Notes under the pieces: model-generated
What the model saw: only the letters and a program-made list of their open reading frames with translations
The model's database searches: none
Told to the model about the DNA's origin: nothing
Program-made: the position numbers and the translations under genes
Assembly: GCF_019084075.1 (NCBI RefSeq)
Contig: NZ_JAHREN010000001.1
Location: forward strand, 5,110,501-5,174,500
DNA length: 64,000 nucleotides
Origin: Siccirubricoccus sp. G192
GTDB lineage: Bacteria; Pseudomonadota; Alphaproteobacteria; Acetobacterales; Acetobacteraceae
Direction: 5' to 3'
Shown: in pieces, positions 9,298-18,090 of the stretch
Position numbering within the stretch: position 1 is the first letter of the stretch
Layout: each line of letters begins with the position of its first letter

Positions 9298-10359
9298 ATG
9301 ACGGTGGAGGTGGCCCTCGCGCGGGTTGAATGCTTCGACGCGCTGGCCGCCACATGGCGCCAGCTCGAGGCGGAGGCCGCCGATCCCGCCTTCTTCCAGA
9401 CCTGGACCTGGGTGGGATGCCTCGCCGGGGAGCGCTATCCCGACCCCGTGCTGCTGCGGGCGGAGGAGCGTGGCCGCCTGGTGGGCCTGGCGCTGTTCAA
9501 CCGCCGCCACGGCCAGCTTTGCCTCACCGAAAGCGGCGACACGGCGCTCGACGCGCCCTTCATCGAGCACAACGCGCCGCTGCTCGCCCGCGATGCGGGG
9601 CCGCAGGTGCTCGGCGCGCTGTTGCAGGCTGCGTGGCGCCACCCCGGCATCCGCCGCCTCCGGCTGGGCGGCGTGCCGCCCGAGGTGCTGCGCGCGGCGG
9701 GCGGCACGGTGCTGCGGCTGCAGGAACGCCTGGCGCCGGTGGTGCGGCTCGATGCGGTGCGCGCGGCGGGGCGCGGCTATCTCGGCGGGCTGAGCGCGAA
9801 TACGCGCTACCAGCTCCGCCGTTCCGCCCGGCGCTATGCGGAACAGGGCGGGGTCGCGCTGCGCCGCGCGGCAACCGAGGCCGAGGCGCTGGAATGGCTG
9901 GACGCGCTCATCGAATTGCATGGGCAAAGCTGGCGCCGCCGCGGCAAGCCCGGCGCCTTCGGCAACCCCTTCATGCGGCGCTTCCACCGCGCCCTGGTCG
10001 CGCGCGCGCTGGCGCGGGGGGAGGTGGACCTGTTCCGCCTGGACGCGGCCGGGGAGGCCGCCGGCTACCTCTATAATTTCCGCCTGCGCGGCCGGATCTA
10101 CGCCTATCAGAGCGGCTTTGCCGACAGTGGCGCCGACCCGCATGCCAAGCCCGGCCTCACCTGCCACCATCTGGCGGTGGAGCAGGCCCTCGCAGCCGGC
10201 GACCGCGAGTATGACTTCCTGGCCGGCGCGGACCGCTACAAGCTGAGCTTCGCCAATGCCACGGTGCCCCTGCTCTGGGCCGAGATGGTGCCGGCCTGGT
10301 CCGGCGCCGGGCTGGTGGCGCGGCTGATGGGCGCGATCCGCCGCCAGGGCGCCGCTTAG
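9298..10359 (+). CDS. FemAB/BioF2-like GNAT acyltransferase
   Basis: This 353-residue protein has the double-GNAT layout of FemAB and BioF2-like enzymes: an N-terminal domain with FFQTWTWVGCLAG, a central LSANTRYQLRRSARRY segment and a C-terminal AGYLYNFRLRGRIYAYQSGF and YDFLAGADRYKLSFA block. The start at 9298 gives MTVEVALARVECFDALA. It faces away from the YdcF operon and is followed by two strong intergenic hairpins. Transfer of an amino acid or acyl group to a cell-envelope sugar is the likely role; the substrate is not known. Confidence 0.8.
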   Translation: MTVEVALARVECFDALAATWRQLEAEAADPAFFQTWTWVGCLAGERYPDPVLLRAEERGRLVGLALFNRRHGQLCLTESGDTALDAPFIEHNAPLLARDAGPQVLGALLQAAWRHPGIRRLRLGGVPPEVLRAAGGTVLRLQERLAPVVRLDAVRAAGRGYLGGLSANTRYQLRRSARRYAEQGGVALRRAATEAEALEWLDALIELHGQSWRRRGKPGAFGNPFMRRFHRALVARALARGEVDLFRLDAAGEAAGYLYNFRLRGRIYAYQSGFADSGADPHAKPGLTCHHLAVEQALAAGDREYDFLAGADRYKLSFANATVPLLWAEMVPAWSGAGLVARLMGAIRRQGAA

Positions 10360-10417
10360 AGCGGATCGCCGCAGGGCGGAACCGCCCGGAGGCGTGAATC
10401 TGCTCACCAAACAACAG

Positions 10418-10462
10418 GCTACAGCGGCGTGCCGAACCATCGATTCGGCACGCCGCTGTAGC
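10418..10462. repeat. Perfect 19-bp inverted repeat between convergent genes
   Basis: The arms GCTACAGCGGCGTGCCGAA and its exact complement are separated by a seven-base loop. It lies between the end of the FemAB-like gene and the end of the flippase gene, so it could act as a two-way terminator, but no T run follows. It may also be a dispersed intergenic element. Confidence 0.8.
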
Positions 10463-10522
10463 CCGCGATCGTCCTGGGTGAAAACGCCCAGGGCGTGAAT
10501 CGCTGGCTCAATAAAGGCCAGG

Positions 10523-10558
10523 CCCATATCGCCCTGACCACAGTCAGGGCGATATGGG
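10523..10558. repeat. Perfect 16-bp inverted repeat between convergent genes
   Basis: The arms CCCATATCGCCCTGAC and its complement flank a four-base loop; one G-T and one G-C pair extend the stem to 18 bp. A weaker six-bp hairpin (CCTGGG/CCCAGG) sits at 10473-10492, and a GCGTGAATC word occurs at both 10392 and 10493. The arrangement looks like a composite intergenic repeat, possibly also serving as a terminator. Confidence 0.8.
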
Positions 10559-10630
10559 TCTAGCGCAACAACGCTCCCTGCGGCATCGCCCGCGACAGCC
10601 GGGCCGGGGCGGCACGGTTCTCCGCCCACC

Positions 10631-12173
10631 CTAGCCGCCCCGGCAGGCGAGCGTGCCGCGACGCAGCCAGCCGGCGAGCCGGCCCAGCAGGCGATGCATC
10701 AGGGACAGCAGGTCCCGCTCGGCCCCTGCGGGCTGGCCACAGGCCACCCAGAGGGCGCCAAGCACGGCGAAATAGAGCAGCGCGCCAAGCGTCACGCCGG
10801 CCAGCAGCGCCCGCGTCGCGGCCGCCGCGGCAAGGGGCGCCGGCGCCCAGCCGAGCCCGGCCCACCACAGCCCCGCCGCCATCACCACCACCGCCACCAG
10901 CGGCCGCCAGACCTGCGCGAGCAACCGCGCCGGGCGCAGCCCGAGATGGTGCAGGGCGCGGGCCACCAGCACCGCCTGCTCCGCCACGAGCGTGATCGCC
11001 ATCGCGATCGCGCTGCCAAGCAGGCCGAGCCAGGGGGTGAGGGTAACCAGCAGGACGATCCGCAGCGCCGCCGTCCCGAGCGCGATCCAGACCATGCTCT
11101 GGAGCTTCGTATGCGCGTTCAGCAACGCCGCGCTGATGAAGCCAAAGAGGGATGTCGTCAGGGCGAGGCCCAGCACCGCGACAACCGGCACCGCCTCCAG
11201 CCAGGCGGCCCCGAAAGCCAGCCCGACCACCGGCCCGGCCACCAGCGAGATGCCGGCCCCCGCCGGCAGGCTGAGCAGGCCCGTCAGGGCGATAATGCGC
11301 AGGTAATGCTCCGCGCCCTCGCTGCCGGAGCGCAGCGCCGCGGCGAAGCCGGGCATGCAGGCACGGCAGATCGGGTCCACCAATTCGCTACTCGGCAGGG
11401 CCGCAACCTCCCAGGCGGCCGAATAGACGCCGACCTGCGCCGGCCCGAGGCTGCGGCCGATCACCACGCTGTCCATCCGGTCCCGCACCATCGTGCTCAC
11501 CGCGAAGGCCCAGGTCCAGAAGGACACCCCGGCAAGCTCCCGCCAGGCGCCCAGCGAGAGGCGCGGGCGGTAGGGATGCATGATGTAGCCCATCGGCACG
11601 CCGACGAGCCGCGTGATCACGATGCCCGCCACCAGCGCCCAATGGCTGTGCATCAGGAAAGCCAGCGAGATGGTGGCGGCGATGCCGGCCAGCCGCGGCA
11701 GCAGCAGCAGGCGGAATTCCTTGTCGAAGGCCAGGTCCCGCCGGAAATCGGCGCAGCCGACATTGCCAAGGCCGCCCAGCGCCGTGCTGGCCGCGAGGAC
11801 GTAGAGCACGCCGGCGAGCCGCGCATCCCCGAAGAACCCGGCCGCCGCCTCCGCCGATGCCGCGACCAGTGCCGCGATCAGCAGGCTGCGCAGCAGGTTC
11901 AGGGTGAAGGCGGTGTCATAGAGGCTGCGCGTCGGCGCCCGGGCGCGGACGATCTGGTCCTCCACCCCGATCGCCAGCCACACCTCCAGCGCTATGGCGA
12001 AGGTGGTGGCCAGCGCCACCAGGCCGAAATCCCCCCGGCGTCAGCAGCCGGACCAGCACCAGCGTGCTGACGAAGCCGAGCAGCCGGGTGGCCATCCGCC
12101 AGGCGATCACCCAGCCCGCGCCGCGCGCCGTGCGGGCCAGGATGCTGCCCCCGCCCTCCTCCACCATCGCCAT
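10631..12173 (-). CDS. Oligosaccharide flippase (Wzx/MOP family), apparent frameshift
   Basis: The combined product is about 513 residues with some 12 to 14 hydrophobic helices, fitting a lipopolysaccharide or exopolysaccharide translocase that flips lipid-linked repeat units across the inner membrane. The first 50 residues (MAMVEEGGGSILARTARGAG) and the rest lie in different frames. Deleting one base from the C6 run at 12031-12036 joins them as LLTPGDFGLVALATTF, the expected MOP-family reading, so an over-called base is likely. The start lies three bases after the stop of the upstream amidotransferase gene, showing one operon. Confidence 0.8.
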
Positions 12174-12176
12174 GCG

Positions 12177-14126
12177 TCAGGCCCGCACCAGCATGTCCGC
12201 GGCGCCCGCCGCGGCATCGGGCAGCGCCCTACCCTCCGCCGCCAGGAAACCCTCGAAGACCAGCAGGTGCCAGAGCGCCTGGGTATGGTCGAGGCGGCCT
12301 TCGGCATGCTCCTCCACCAGCCGGGAGAGGGCGGCGCCGTCGAACAGGCCGCTGTCGAGCATCGGCGCGCCCAGCAGCCGGTCGCGCACCACCGCCGCTC
12401 CGGCACGGAGCTGGCCGCCGATGGAGGCGGCGAAGCCCTGCTTGCGCCGCTGCAGGATCTCCGGCGGCAGCAGCGGCGCCACGGCCTGGCGCAGCACATG
12501 CTTGCCCTGGCCGCCACGCTGCTTCAGCCCCGCCGGCAGCGCCATGCCCCAGCCGACCAGCTCATGGTCGAGCAGCGGCGGGCGCAGCTCCAGCGACACC
12601 GCCATGCTGGTGCGGTCCGTCTTCACCAGGATGTCGCCCGGCAGGTAGGTATGCAGATCCGCGTATTGCGCCTGCAGCAGCGGGTCGGCCGGGTCGCATT
12701 CGGCCATCAGGGCGCCGATCCGCGCCGCCGGGTCGTGCCCGTCCAGCGCGGCGCGCAGCCCCGGCGAGAGCAGCGCGCGGCGGCGGTCATGGTGCAGCTT
12801 GCAGACGGTGCGGTAGTAGCCCAGCGCGCTCTCCAGGCTGATCTCGGTGAGCGTATGCTTGGCCCGCAGCCAGCGCGGCGCCTGGTCCAGCTTCGGGTAG
12901 GCGCGGGCCAGGCCGCCGATCACCTGCCGCCGGAGCGGGCTCGGGATGAAGGCGCGCACCGCCTCCGCCAGCACGTGCCAGCGGTAGCGGCGATAGCCGG
13001 CGAAGACCTCGTCGCCGCCATCGCCGGAAAGCGCCACGGTGACATGCCGGCGCGCCAGGGCGCAGACCGCCAGGGTCGGCACCGAGGAGTGGTCGCCGAA
13101 GGGCTCGCCGAAGATCCGCGCCTGGTCCCGCGCGGCGGCGAGGTAGTCGGCCGTGCCCGGCTCCGCCCGGTGGGTGGTGCCGCAGCGGGCGGCGACCAAC
13201 GCCGCCTGCGGCCGCTCGTCGCCCTCGCCGGGGAAGCCGATGGTGAAGGTGGCGAGCGGCCCGCCCGCCGCCTCCGCCACGGCCCGTGCCGCCAGGGCGG
13301 TCACCGCGCCGGAATCCACGCCGCCCGAGAGGAAGGTGCCGAGTGGCACATCCGACATCAGCCGGGCCCGCACCGAGGCATCGAGCCGCGCCGCGAGTTC
13401 CGCTGCCACGACATCGTCCGCCGCCGCCGGCCGGGGCGCGACCGGCGGCTGCCAGTAGCGGCGCGGCGCCGGCACCTCGGCGGCACCCTGCCGCAGCAGC
13501 AGGAAATGCGCGGCCGGCAGGCGGCGGATGCCGGCGTAAATGGTATGCGGGTCGGGCACGTAGCCGAGCGCCAGGAAATCATCCACCGCCACCGGGTCGA
13601 GGCGGCGGGGCAGCGCCGGCAGGGCCAGCAGCCCGGCCAGTTCCGAGGCGAAGGCGAGGGTTCCATCGGGCAGCCTTGCGTAGTGCAGCGGCTTCTCGCC
13701 CAGCCGGTCCCGCGCCAGCAGCAGCTCGCCCCGCCCGCGGTCCCAGAGGGCGAAGGCGAACATGCCGTTCAGCCGCTCCAGCAGGCCCGGCCCCCATTCG
13801 CGCCAGCCATGCAGCAGGGCTTCGGTGTCGGAGCGGGTGCGGAAGCGGTGGCCGGCCGCCTCCAGTTCGCGCCGCAGGGCCTGGTGGTTGTAGATCTCGC
13901 CGTTGAAGGAGACGACAAGCCGGCCATCCTCGCTGGCCATGGGCTGGGCCCCGCCGGCCAGGTCCACGATCGCCAGCCGGCGATGGCCGAGCGCCAAGCC
14001 GGGTTCGGCATGGAAGCCTTCACCATCCGGGCCGCGGTGGCGCAGCGCCTCCGCCATGCGCCGGATCAGCCCGGCCTCGGGCAGATGCGGATTCGAGGGA
14101 TGGAACAGGCCGACCACGCCGCACAT
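12177..14126 (-). CDS. Asparagine synthase-type glutamine amidotransferase, exosortase A system-associated
   Basis: This 649-residue protein begins MCGVVGLF, exposing the catalytic Cys2 of class II glutamine amidotransferases, which fixes the start at 14126. The N-terminal glutaminase shows RHRGPDGEG and SFNGEIYNH; the C-terminal synthetase half has the ATP pyrophosphatase loop FLSGGVDSGAV and ALSGDGGDEVFAGY. Members of family TIGR03108 occur with exosortase A and are thought to amidate a sugar acid or protein group rather than make free asparagine. The flippase gene follows three bases downstream. Confidence 0.88.
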   Translation of the reverse strand: MCGVVGLFHPSNPHLPEAGLIRRMAEALRHRGPDGEGFHAEPGLALGHRRLAIVDLAGGAQPMASEDGRLVVSFNGEIYNHQALRRELEAAGHRFRTRSDTEALLHGWREWGPGLLERLNGMFAFALWDRGRGELLLARDRLGEKPLHYARLPDGTLAFASELAGLLALPALPRRLDPVAVDDFLALGYVPDPHTIYAGIRRLPAAHFLLLRQGAAEVPAPRRYWQPPVAPRPAAADDVVAAELAARLDASVRARLMSDVPLGTFLSGGVDSGAVTALAARAVAEAAGGPLATFTIGFPGEGDERPQAALVAARCGTTHRAEPGTADYLAAARDQARIFGEPFGDHSSVPTLAVCALARRHVTVALSGDGGDEVFAGYRRYRWHVLAEAVRAFIPSPLRRQVIGGLARAYPKLDQAPRWLRAKHTLTEISLESALGYYRTVCKLHHDRRRALLSPGLRAALDGHDPAARIGALMAECDPADPLLQAQYADLHTYLPGDILVKTDRTSMAVSLELRPPLLDHELVGWGMALPAGLKQRGGQGKHVLRQAVAPLLPPEILQRRKQGFAASIGGQLRAGAAVVRDRLLGAPMLDSGLFDGAALSRLVEEHAEGRLDHTQALWHLLVFEGFLAAEGRALPDAAAGAADMLVRA

Positions 14127-14372
14127 GCCAAACGCTCCCGTATCGCCGTGCCGGCAGGCGGCGAGTCCCGCTCCAAGGCCTTCCCGGGGCGCGCGGGAAA
14201 GATCCACGCAATCCCGCCCGGTAATGGTCACGGTCCTGGTTACGACCAAAGTTACCCTGGCGGATGCGACGCCCCGCCTGCTCAGGCGTTTGTGCCACTG
14301 TGCAGGACCCGTGACATCAACCTAGACTTGTGATAACCGTTTCTTTACCACCAACTCTTAATAGAGGGGAGC

Positions 14373-14585
14373 TTGAAGAGGGCTCAACCGTTCGAGGAGG
14401 CGCAATTCGTGACTCGGTTTCAGGACGCACGGCGGCTCGGCAGGGCGAAAGCGATTCCTGGCGAGTTCCAGGCTGCCCCGATGCCGCAGCGCCTGGCCTG
14501 GCCAGCCGCCGCCCTGGTCATCGTCGGTCTTTCCCTGCTGCTCTGGTCGAGCATCGGCGCGATCCTCGTTTGGTTCCTGGGCTAG
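14373..14585 (+). CDS. Small C-terminal single-pass membrane protein, unknown
   Basis: The frame gives a 70-residue protein with a charged N-terminal half and one hydrophobic helix at its C-terminus (about residues 43-68). A good ribosome site (AGGGGAG at 14364-14370) precedes the TTG at 14373; the first in-frame ATG, at 14481, would leave little more than the helix. It is divergent from the amidotransferase gene across a relatively AT-rich 246-bp gap. I do not recognise it, and the call rests on the ribosome site and the helix alone. Confidence 0.4.
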   Translation: MKRAQPFEEAQFVTRFQDARRLGRAKAIPGEFQAAPMPQRLAWPAAALVIVGLSLLLWSSIGAILVWFLG

Positions 14586-14674
14586 CCGCCGGATAGACCT
14601 GCTGTTCCGCCGGAGTGCGATCGGGCGGTATCGACCTGCCCCAGCCCGGGTTTCCGACCCGAAGCGCCGCCGTC

Positions 14675-15637
14675 CTAGCCATCCACCAGGCCAGGCCGGC
14701 CTGCCCTCAGCCAGGCGACAACCTCGGCCAGACCCGCTCGCAATCCCACCGGCATGCCCAGATGCAGGGCCTCGCGCGCCCGTGCCGGCGAGCCAAGGGA
14801 ATGCTGGATCTCGCCCGCACGCGCCGGCCCGTGGCGCAGTTCGAGCGGGGTTTCGCACAGCCTCGCCACCACCTCCGCCAATTCGCGCACCGAGGTCGGC
14901 TGGCCGGTGCATACATTGAACACCGGCGCCGCTGGCGAGGCCACGCGCATGGCCGCCAGCAAGGCCGCCACCACATCGGTGACGAAGACGAAGTCGCGGG
15001 TCTGCCGGCCATCGCCGAAGACCTGCACCGCCTCGCCGCGCGACAGCCGGTCGCAGAAGATGGAGATCACGCCGGAATAAGGCGAGCGCGGGTCCTGCCG
15101 CGGGCCGAACACATTGAAGAACCGCAGGCCCAGCGTCGGAATCCCATGCACGATCCCGGCGACGCGGGCGTGCTGCTCGCAGCCCAGCTTGTCCGCCCCA
15201 TAGGCCGAGAGCGGCCTGGCCGGCGCCGCCTCATCGATCGGCAGCACCGCATGGTCGCCATAGACGGCGGCGGAGGAGGCATAGACCACGGGGATGGCAT
15301 CCGGCTTGCCATGCGCCCCGCCCGGGCGGGCCGCCTCCAGCAGCGCGATGGTGCCGGAGAGGTTGACCCGGTGCGTGCCAAGCCATTCCCGCACGCCGCG
15401 CTCCACCGAGGCGATGGCGGCCAGGTGGAAGCAGCCATCCACCCCGGCCATCGCATCCCGGACCGCCGCCGGATCGGCCACATCGCCCCGCAGCAGCGTC
15501 GCGCCGGGGGCGAGATTCCCCGCCGACCCGGTCGAGAGGTCGTCGAGCACCCGCACCTGGTCGCCCCGCGCGCGCAGCGCCGCGCAGAGATGCGAGCCGA
15601 TGAAGCCGCACCCGCCGGTCACAAGGAAGGTTGCCAC
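14675..15637 (-). CDS. NAD-dependent epimerase/dehydratase (UDP-glucose 4-epimerase-like, extended SDR)
   Basis: This 320-residue extended SDR has the cofactor motif VTGGCGFIGSHL at residues 6-17 and the catalytic YGADK (YxxxK) motif with an upstream serine-rich VYASSAAVYGD strand. It probably epimerises or otherwise modifies a nucleotide sugar used by the nearby glycosyltransferases. The start at 15637 is a GTG. It is divergent from the acyltransferase gene. The exact sugar cannot be assigned. Confidence 0.85.
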   Translation of the reverse strand: MATFLVTGGCGFIGSHLCAALRARGDQVRVLDDLSTGSAGNLAPGATLLRGDVADPAAVRDAMAGVDGCFHLAAIASVERGVREWLGTHRVNLSGTIALLEAARPGGAHGKPDAIPVVYASSAAVYGDHAVLPIDEAAPARPLSAYGADKLGCEQHARVAGIVHGIPTLGLRFFNVFGPRQDPRSPYSGVISIFCDRLSRGEAVQVFGDGRQTRDFVFVTDVVAALLAAMRVASPAAPVFNVCTGQPTSVRELAEVVARLCETPLELRHGPARAGEIQHSLGSPARAREALHLGMPVGLRAGLAEVVAWLRAGRPGLVDG

Positions 15638-15825
15638 CCCTGCTCTGCCTCCTCGGCATGTCCGGGCGGGATCATACGACCAGAAAGCGCGAATCCGAAC
15701 CCGTCCGCATCGAAATGTGAACCATCGCCATGACCGGAGACGCCCGCCGGGACCAAGGGGCGCGCCGCCGCACGGGCCGGGCGGCGGTTCACCCGGCTAC
15801 TGGCGGGCGTAGGAGTCTGGTCATC

Positions 15826-16995
15826 ATGCCGGGCCGCAGGCATGCTGCCACGACCACCGGTGGCTGTCCGGAGGGCCGCCGTCCAGCAGAGGTTCCCGTC
15901 CAGCAGGCCCCGATCTTGACCCGAGAAGTCTCCCTCTATCTGGATGCCGTTCGTTTCCTGGCCGCGATGACGGTCTTCCTCGGCCATATGTCGCGGCACA
16001 GCTTCACGGGCGGGTTTCTCTGGCCGCTCCTCGGCTTCGGCGCGGAAGCCGTCACCATCTTCTTCGTCATCTCCGGCTTCGTCATCGGCTATGCGACGGA
16101 CCGCCGGGAGGCGTCGGCCTCCTCCTACATCGTGGCGCGCGCCGCCCGGATCTATTCCGTGGCCCTGCCCGCGCTGGTCCTCACCTTCCTGCTGGATGCG
16201 ATCGGCCGGTCCTTGCGGCCGGACCTCTATGCCGGCTGGTGGGAGCCCGGCCCCGGGGGCCAGCCCTGGCAATTCGTCAGCAGCCTGCTGTTCCTGAACG
16301 AGCTCTGGTTCAGCCAGCTCCGGCTCGGCTCGAACGTGCCCTATTGGTCGCTGTGCTTCGAGGTCTGGTACTATGTGATCTTCGGCATTGCGGTCTTCGC
16401 GCCGGCGCGCTGGCGGCTGCCGGGCATCGCCGCCGTCCTGGTCCTTGTCGGGCCGCTGATCGCGGCGATGTTCCCGCTCTGGCTGCTCGGCCTCGGAACC
16501 TACCGGTTCTGCGCCCGGCGGGAGCTGGGGCGGGTGGCCGGCACGCTGCTCTATCTCGGCTCGCTGGCCGGCTGGGTGGCCTATGAGATCTGGAGCCGGC
16601 GGTACGGGCGGCCCCTCACCCTGATCCCGCCCTCGATGGGGCGGCCCGAACTGGCCCTGGACTACGTCGTCGCCGGGCTTTTCGCCATGCATCTGGTTGG
16701 TGTCCGGGCCATCCCCGGGCTGCTCGGCCCGGTGCTGAACCGGCTCGCGCGGCCGATCCGCTGGAGTGCCGGGGCGACCTTCGCGATCTACCTGTTCCAT
16801 CTGCCGGTGGCGCAGTTCCTCGCCACGCTGGTGCCCTGGCCACCCGATTTCTGGGCCACGCGGCTGTTCATCATCGGCGGCACGCTGGCGATCGTGCTCG
16901 CCCTCGCCGAGGTGACGGAGCGCCGCAAGGAGGTCTGGCGCCGGGGTTTCAGCGCGCTGCTGCGGCAGGGCCAGCGCGCTATCAGGCCTGGCTGA
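15826..16995 (+). CDS. Acyltransferase 3 family membrane protein
   Basis: This protein of about 389 residues begins its conserved core with YLDAVRFLAAMTVFLGHM and continues with EAVTIFFVISGFVIGY, the signature of the acyltransferase-3/OafA family that O-acetylates or otherwise acylates surface polysaccharides. Ten or so hydrophobic helices follow, with a SLCFEVWYYVIFG segment. The ATG at 15826 follows AGGAG at 15811; a TTG at 15916 would start nearer to the conserved core. A polymer decoration role fits the neighbourhood. Confidence 0.85.
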   Translation: MPGRRHAATTTGGCPEGRRPAEVPVQQAPILTREVSLYLDAVRFLAAMTVFLGHMSRHSFTGGFLWPLLGFGAEAVTIFFVISGFVIGYATDRREASASSYIVARAARIYSVALPALVLTFLLDAIGRSLRPDLYAGWWEPGPGGQPWQFVSSLLFLNELWFSQLRLGSNVPYWSLCFEVWYYVIFGIAVFAPARWRLPGIAAVLVLVGPLIAAMFPLWLLGLGTYRFCARRELGRVAGTLLYLGSLAGWVAYEIWSRRYGRPLTLIPPSMGRPELALDYVVAGLFAMHLVGVRAIPGLLGPVLNRLARPIRWSAGATFAIYLFHLPVAQFLATLVPWPPDFWATRLFIIGGTLAIVLALAEVTERRKEVWRRGFSALLRQGQRAIRPG

Positions 16996-17120
16996 TGGCC
17001 GAGGCCGCCGGCTGCGGGCGCGGCCTGCCGCCCGATGCCCGATCCGTCATTCCGGCTGCGTCGGGTCTCGTGGTAATGCCGTGGGATAGAGGCTGGCCGG
17101 ACCAGCAGGAGGCAAGTCGC

Positions 17121-17912
17121 ATGCTGAAATTCCTCAGCCGCCAGATCGTGGCGACGCGGGCCGGCCGGTACTGGCTGTCGAAGCTGAGCAACAACCTGGA
17201 TTTCGATCCCCTCTACGACATCATGGCGAATCGGGTTCCGGTCGGGTTGCGCCGGCTGCGGCAATTGGGGTTCGCGCCGGATCTTGTGGTGGATGCCGGG
17301 GCCTATCGCGGCGAGTGGACCACCATGGCGCTGCCGGTGTTTCCCGAAGCCCGCTTCGTGATGCTGGAAGCCCAGCCCGACAAGGCGGCGGCGCTGGAAG
17401 CGGTGCAGGCCGCGGCGCCCGGCCGCGTCTCCTTCCAGATCGGCCTGCTCGGGGCGGAGCGCCGGGAGAAGGTGCCGTTCTTCGTCGCCGAGACGGGATC
17501 TTCCGTCTATGTCGAGACCACCGCCTTCGCCCGCAGCGAGATCTCGCTGCCGATGCAGACGCTAGATGAGGCGCTGGCGGCGGAGCGCGCGGCCCGGAGC
17601 GTCTTCCTCAAGCTCGATGTGCAGGGCGCGGAACTCGACGTGCTCGCTGGTGCCGCCGCGACCCTGGAAAGGACGGAGGCGGTGCTGCTGGAAGCCTCGC
17701 TCGCGGAATACAATGCCGGGGCGCCCCGGCTCGCGGACGTCACGGAGCAGCTGCGGAAGCTTGGGTTCCTGCCCTTCGACATCCTGGACCTCAGGCGGAT
17801 CGGCCCGGTCCTGGCGCAGATCGACATGGTCTTCGTCCGCCCCGAATCGGCGCTTGCCCGCCGGGCGGCGGAGGTGATCGCGGGGTATGGCCGGGAGCAG
17901 GCGGGGAAATAG
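17121..17912 (+). CDS. FkbM family methyltransferase
   Basis: This 263-residue SAM-dependent methyltransferase has the motif LVVDAGAYRGEWT for SAM binding, FVMLEAQPDK, and the FkbM-type FLKLDVQGAELDVLAGA segment. The ATG at 17121 has an AGGAGG ribosome site eight bases upstream. FkbM proteins in polysaccharide loci commonly O-methylate terminal sugars. It lies downstream of the acyltransferase and is transcribed in the same direction. Confidence 0.88.
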   Translation: MLKFLSRQIVATRAGRYWLSKLSNNLDFDPLYDIMANRVPVGLRRLRQLGFAPDLVVDAGAYRGEWTTMALPVFPEARFVMLEAQPDKAAALEAVQAAAPGRVSFQIGLLGAERREKVPFFVAETGSSVYVETTAFARSEISLPMQTLDEALAAERAARSVFLKLDVQGAELDVLAGAAATLERTEAVLLEASLAEYNAGAPRLADVTEQLRKLGFLPFDILDLRRIGPVLAQIDMVFVRPESALARRAAEVIAGYGREQAGK

Positions 17913-17972
17913 GGAACCGGCGCGGTTCCCGGCATCCTCGACCGCTCACCCACAATAACGTCATATCCTGCC

Positions 17973-17997
17973 CCGCGAATCAGGCGAAGATTCGCGG
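17973..17997. terminator. Hairpin downstream of the FkbM gene, terminator-like
   Basis: A perfect nine-bp stem (CCGCGAATC/GATTCGCGG) with a seven-base loop lies between two rightward genes. No T run follows, so termination is only a possibility; it could also attenuate or stabilise the upstream message. Confidence 0.4.
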
Positions 17998-18090
17998 CAT
18001 GGCGTGTATCTGCGGCTTGGATAACACGTTACACTTGCATTGCGACGCCTTCATTACGGGTGGCTGCGGCTGGTTCAGAGGGCCAGGTTC

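Noticed and set aside
11994-14333. 779-codon open frame on the plus strand
   Set aside because: It is a shadow of the amidotransferase and flippase genes; the composition is Arg/Gln/His-rich and has no start signals.
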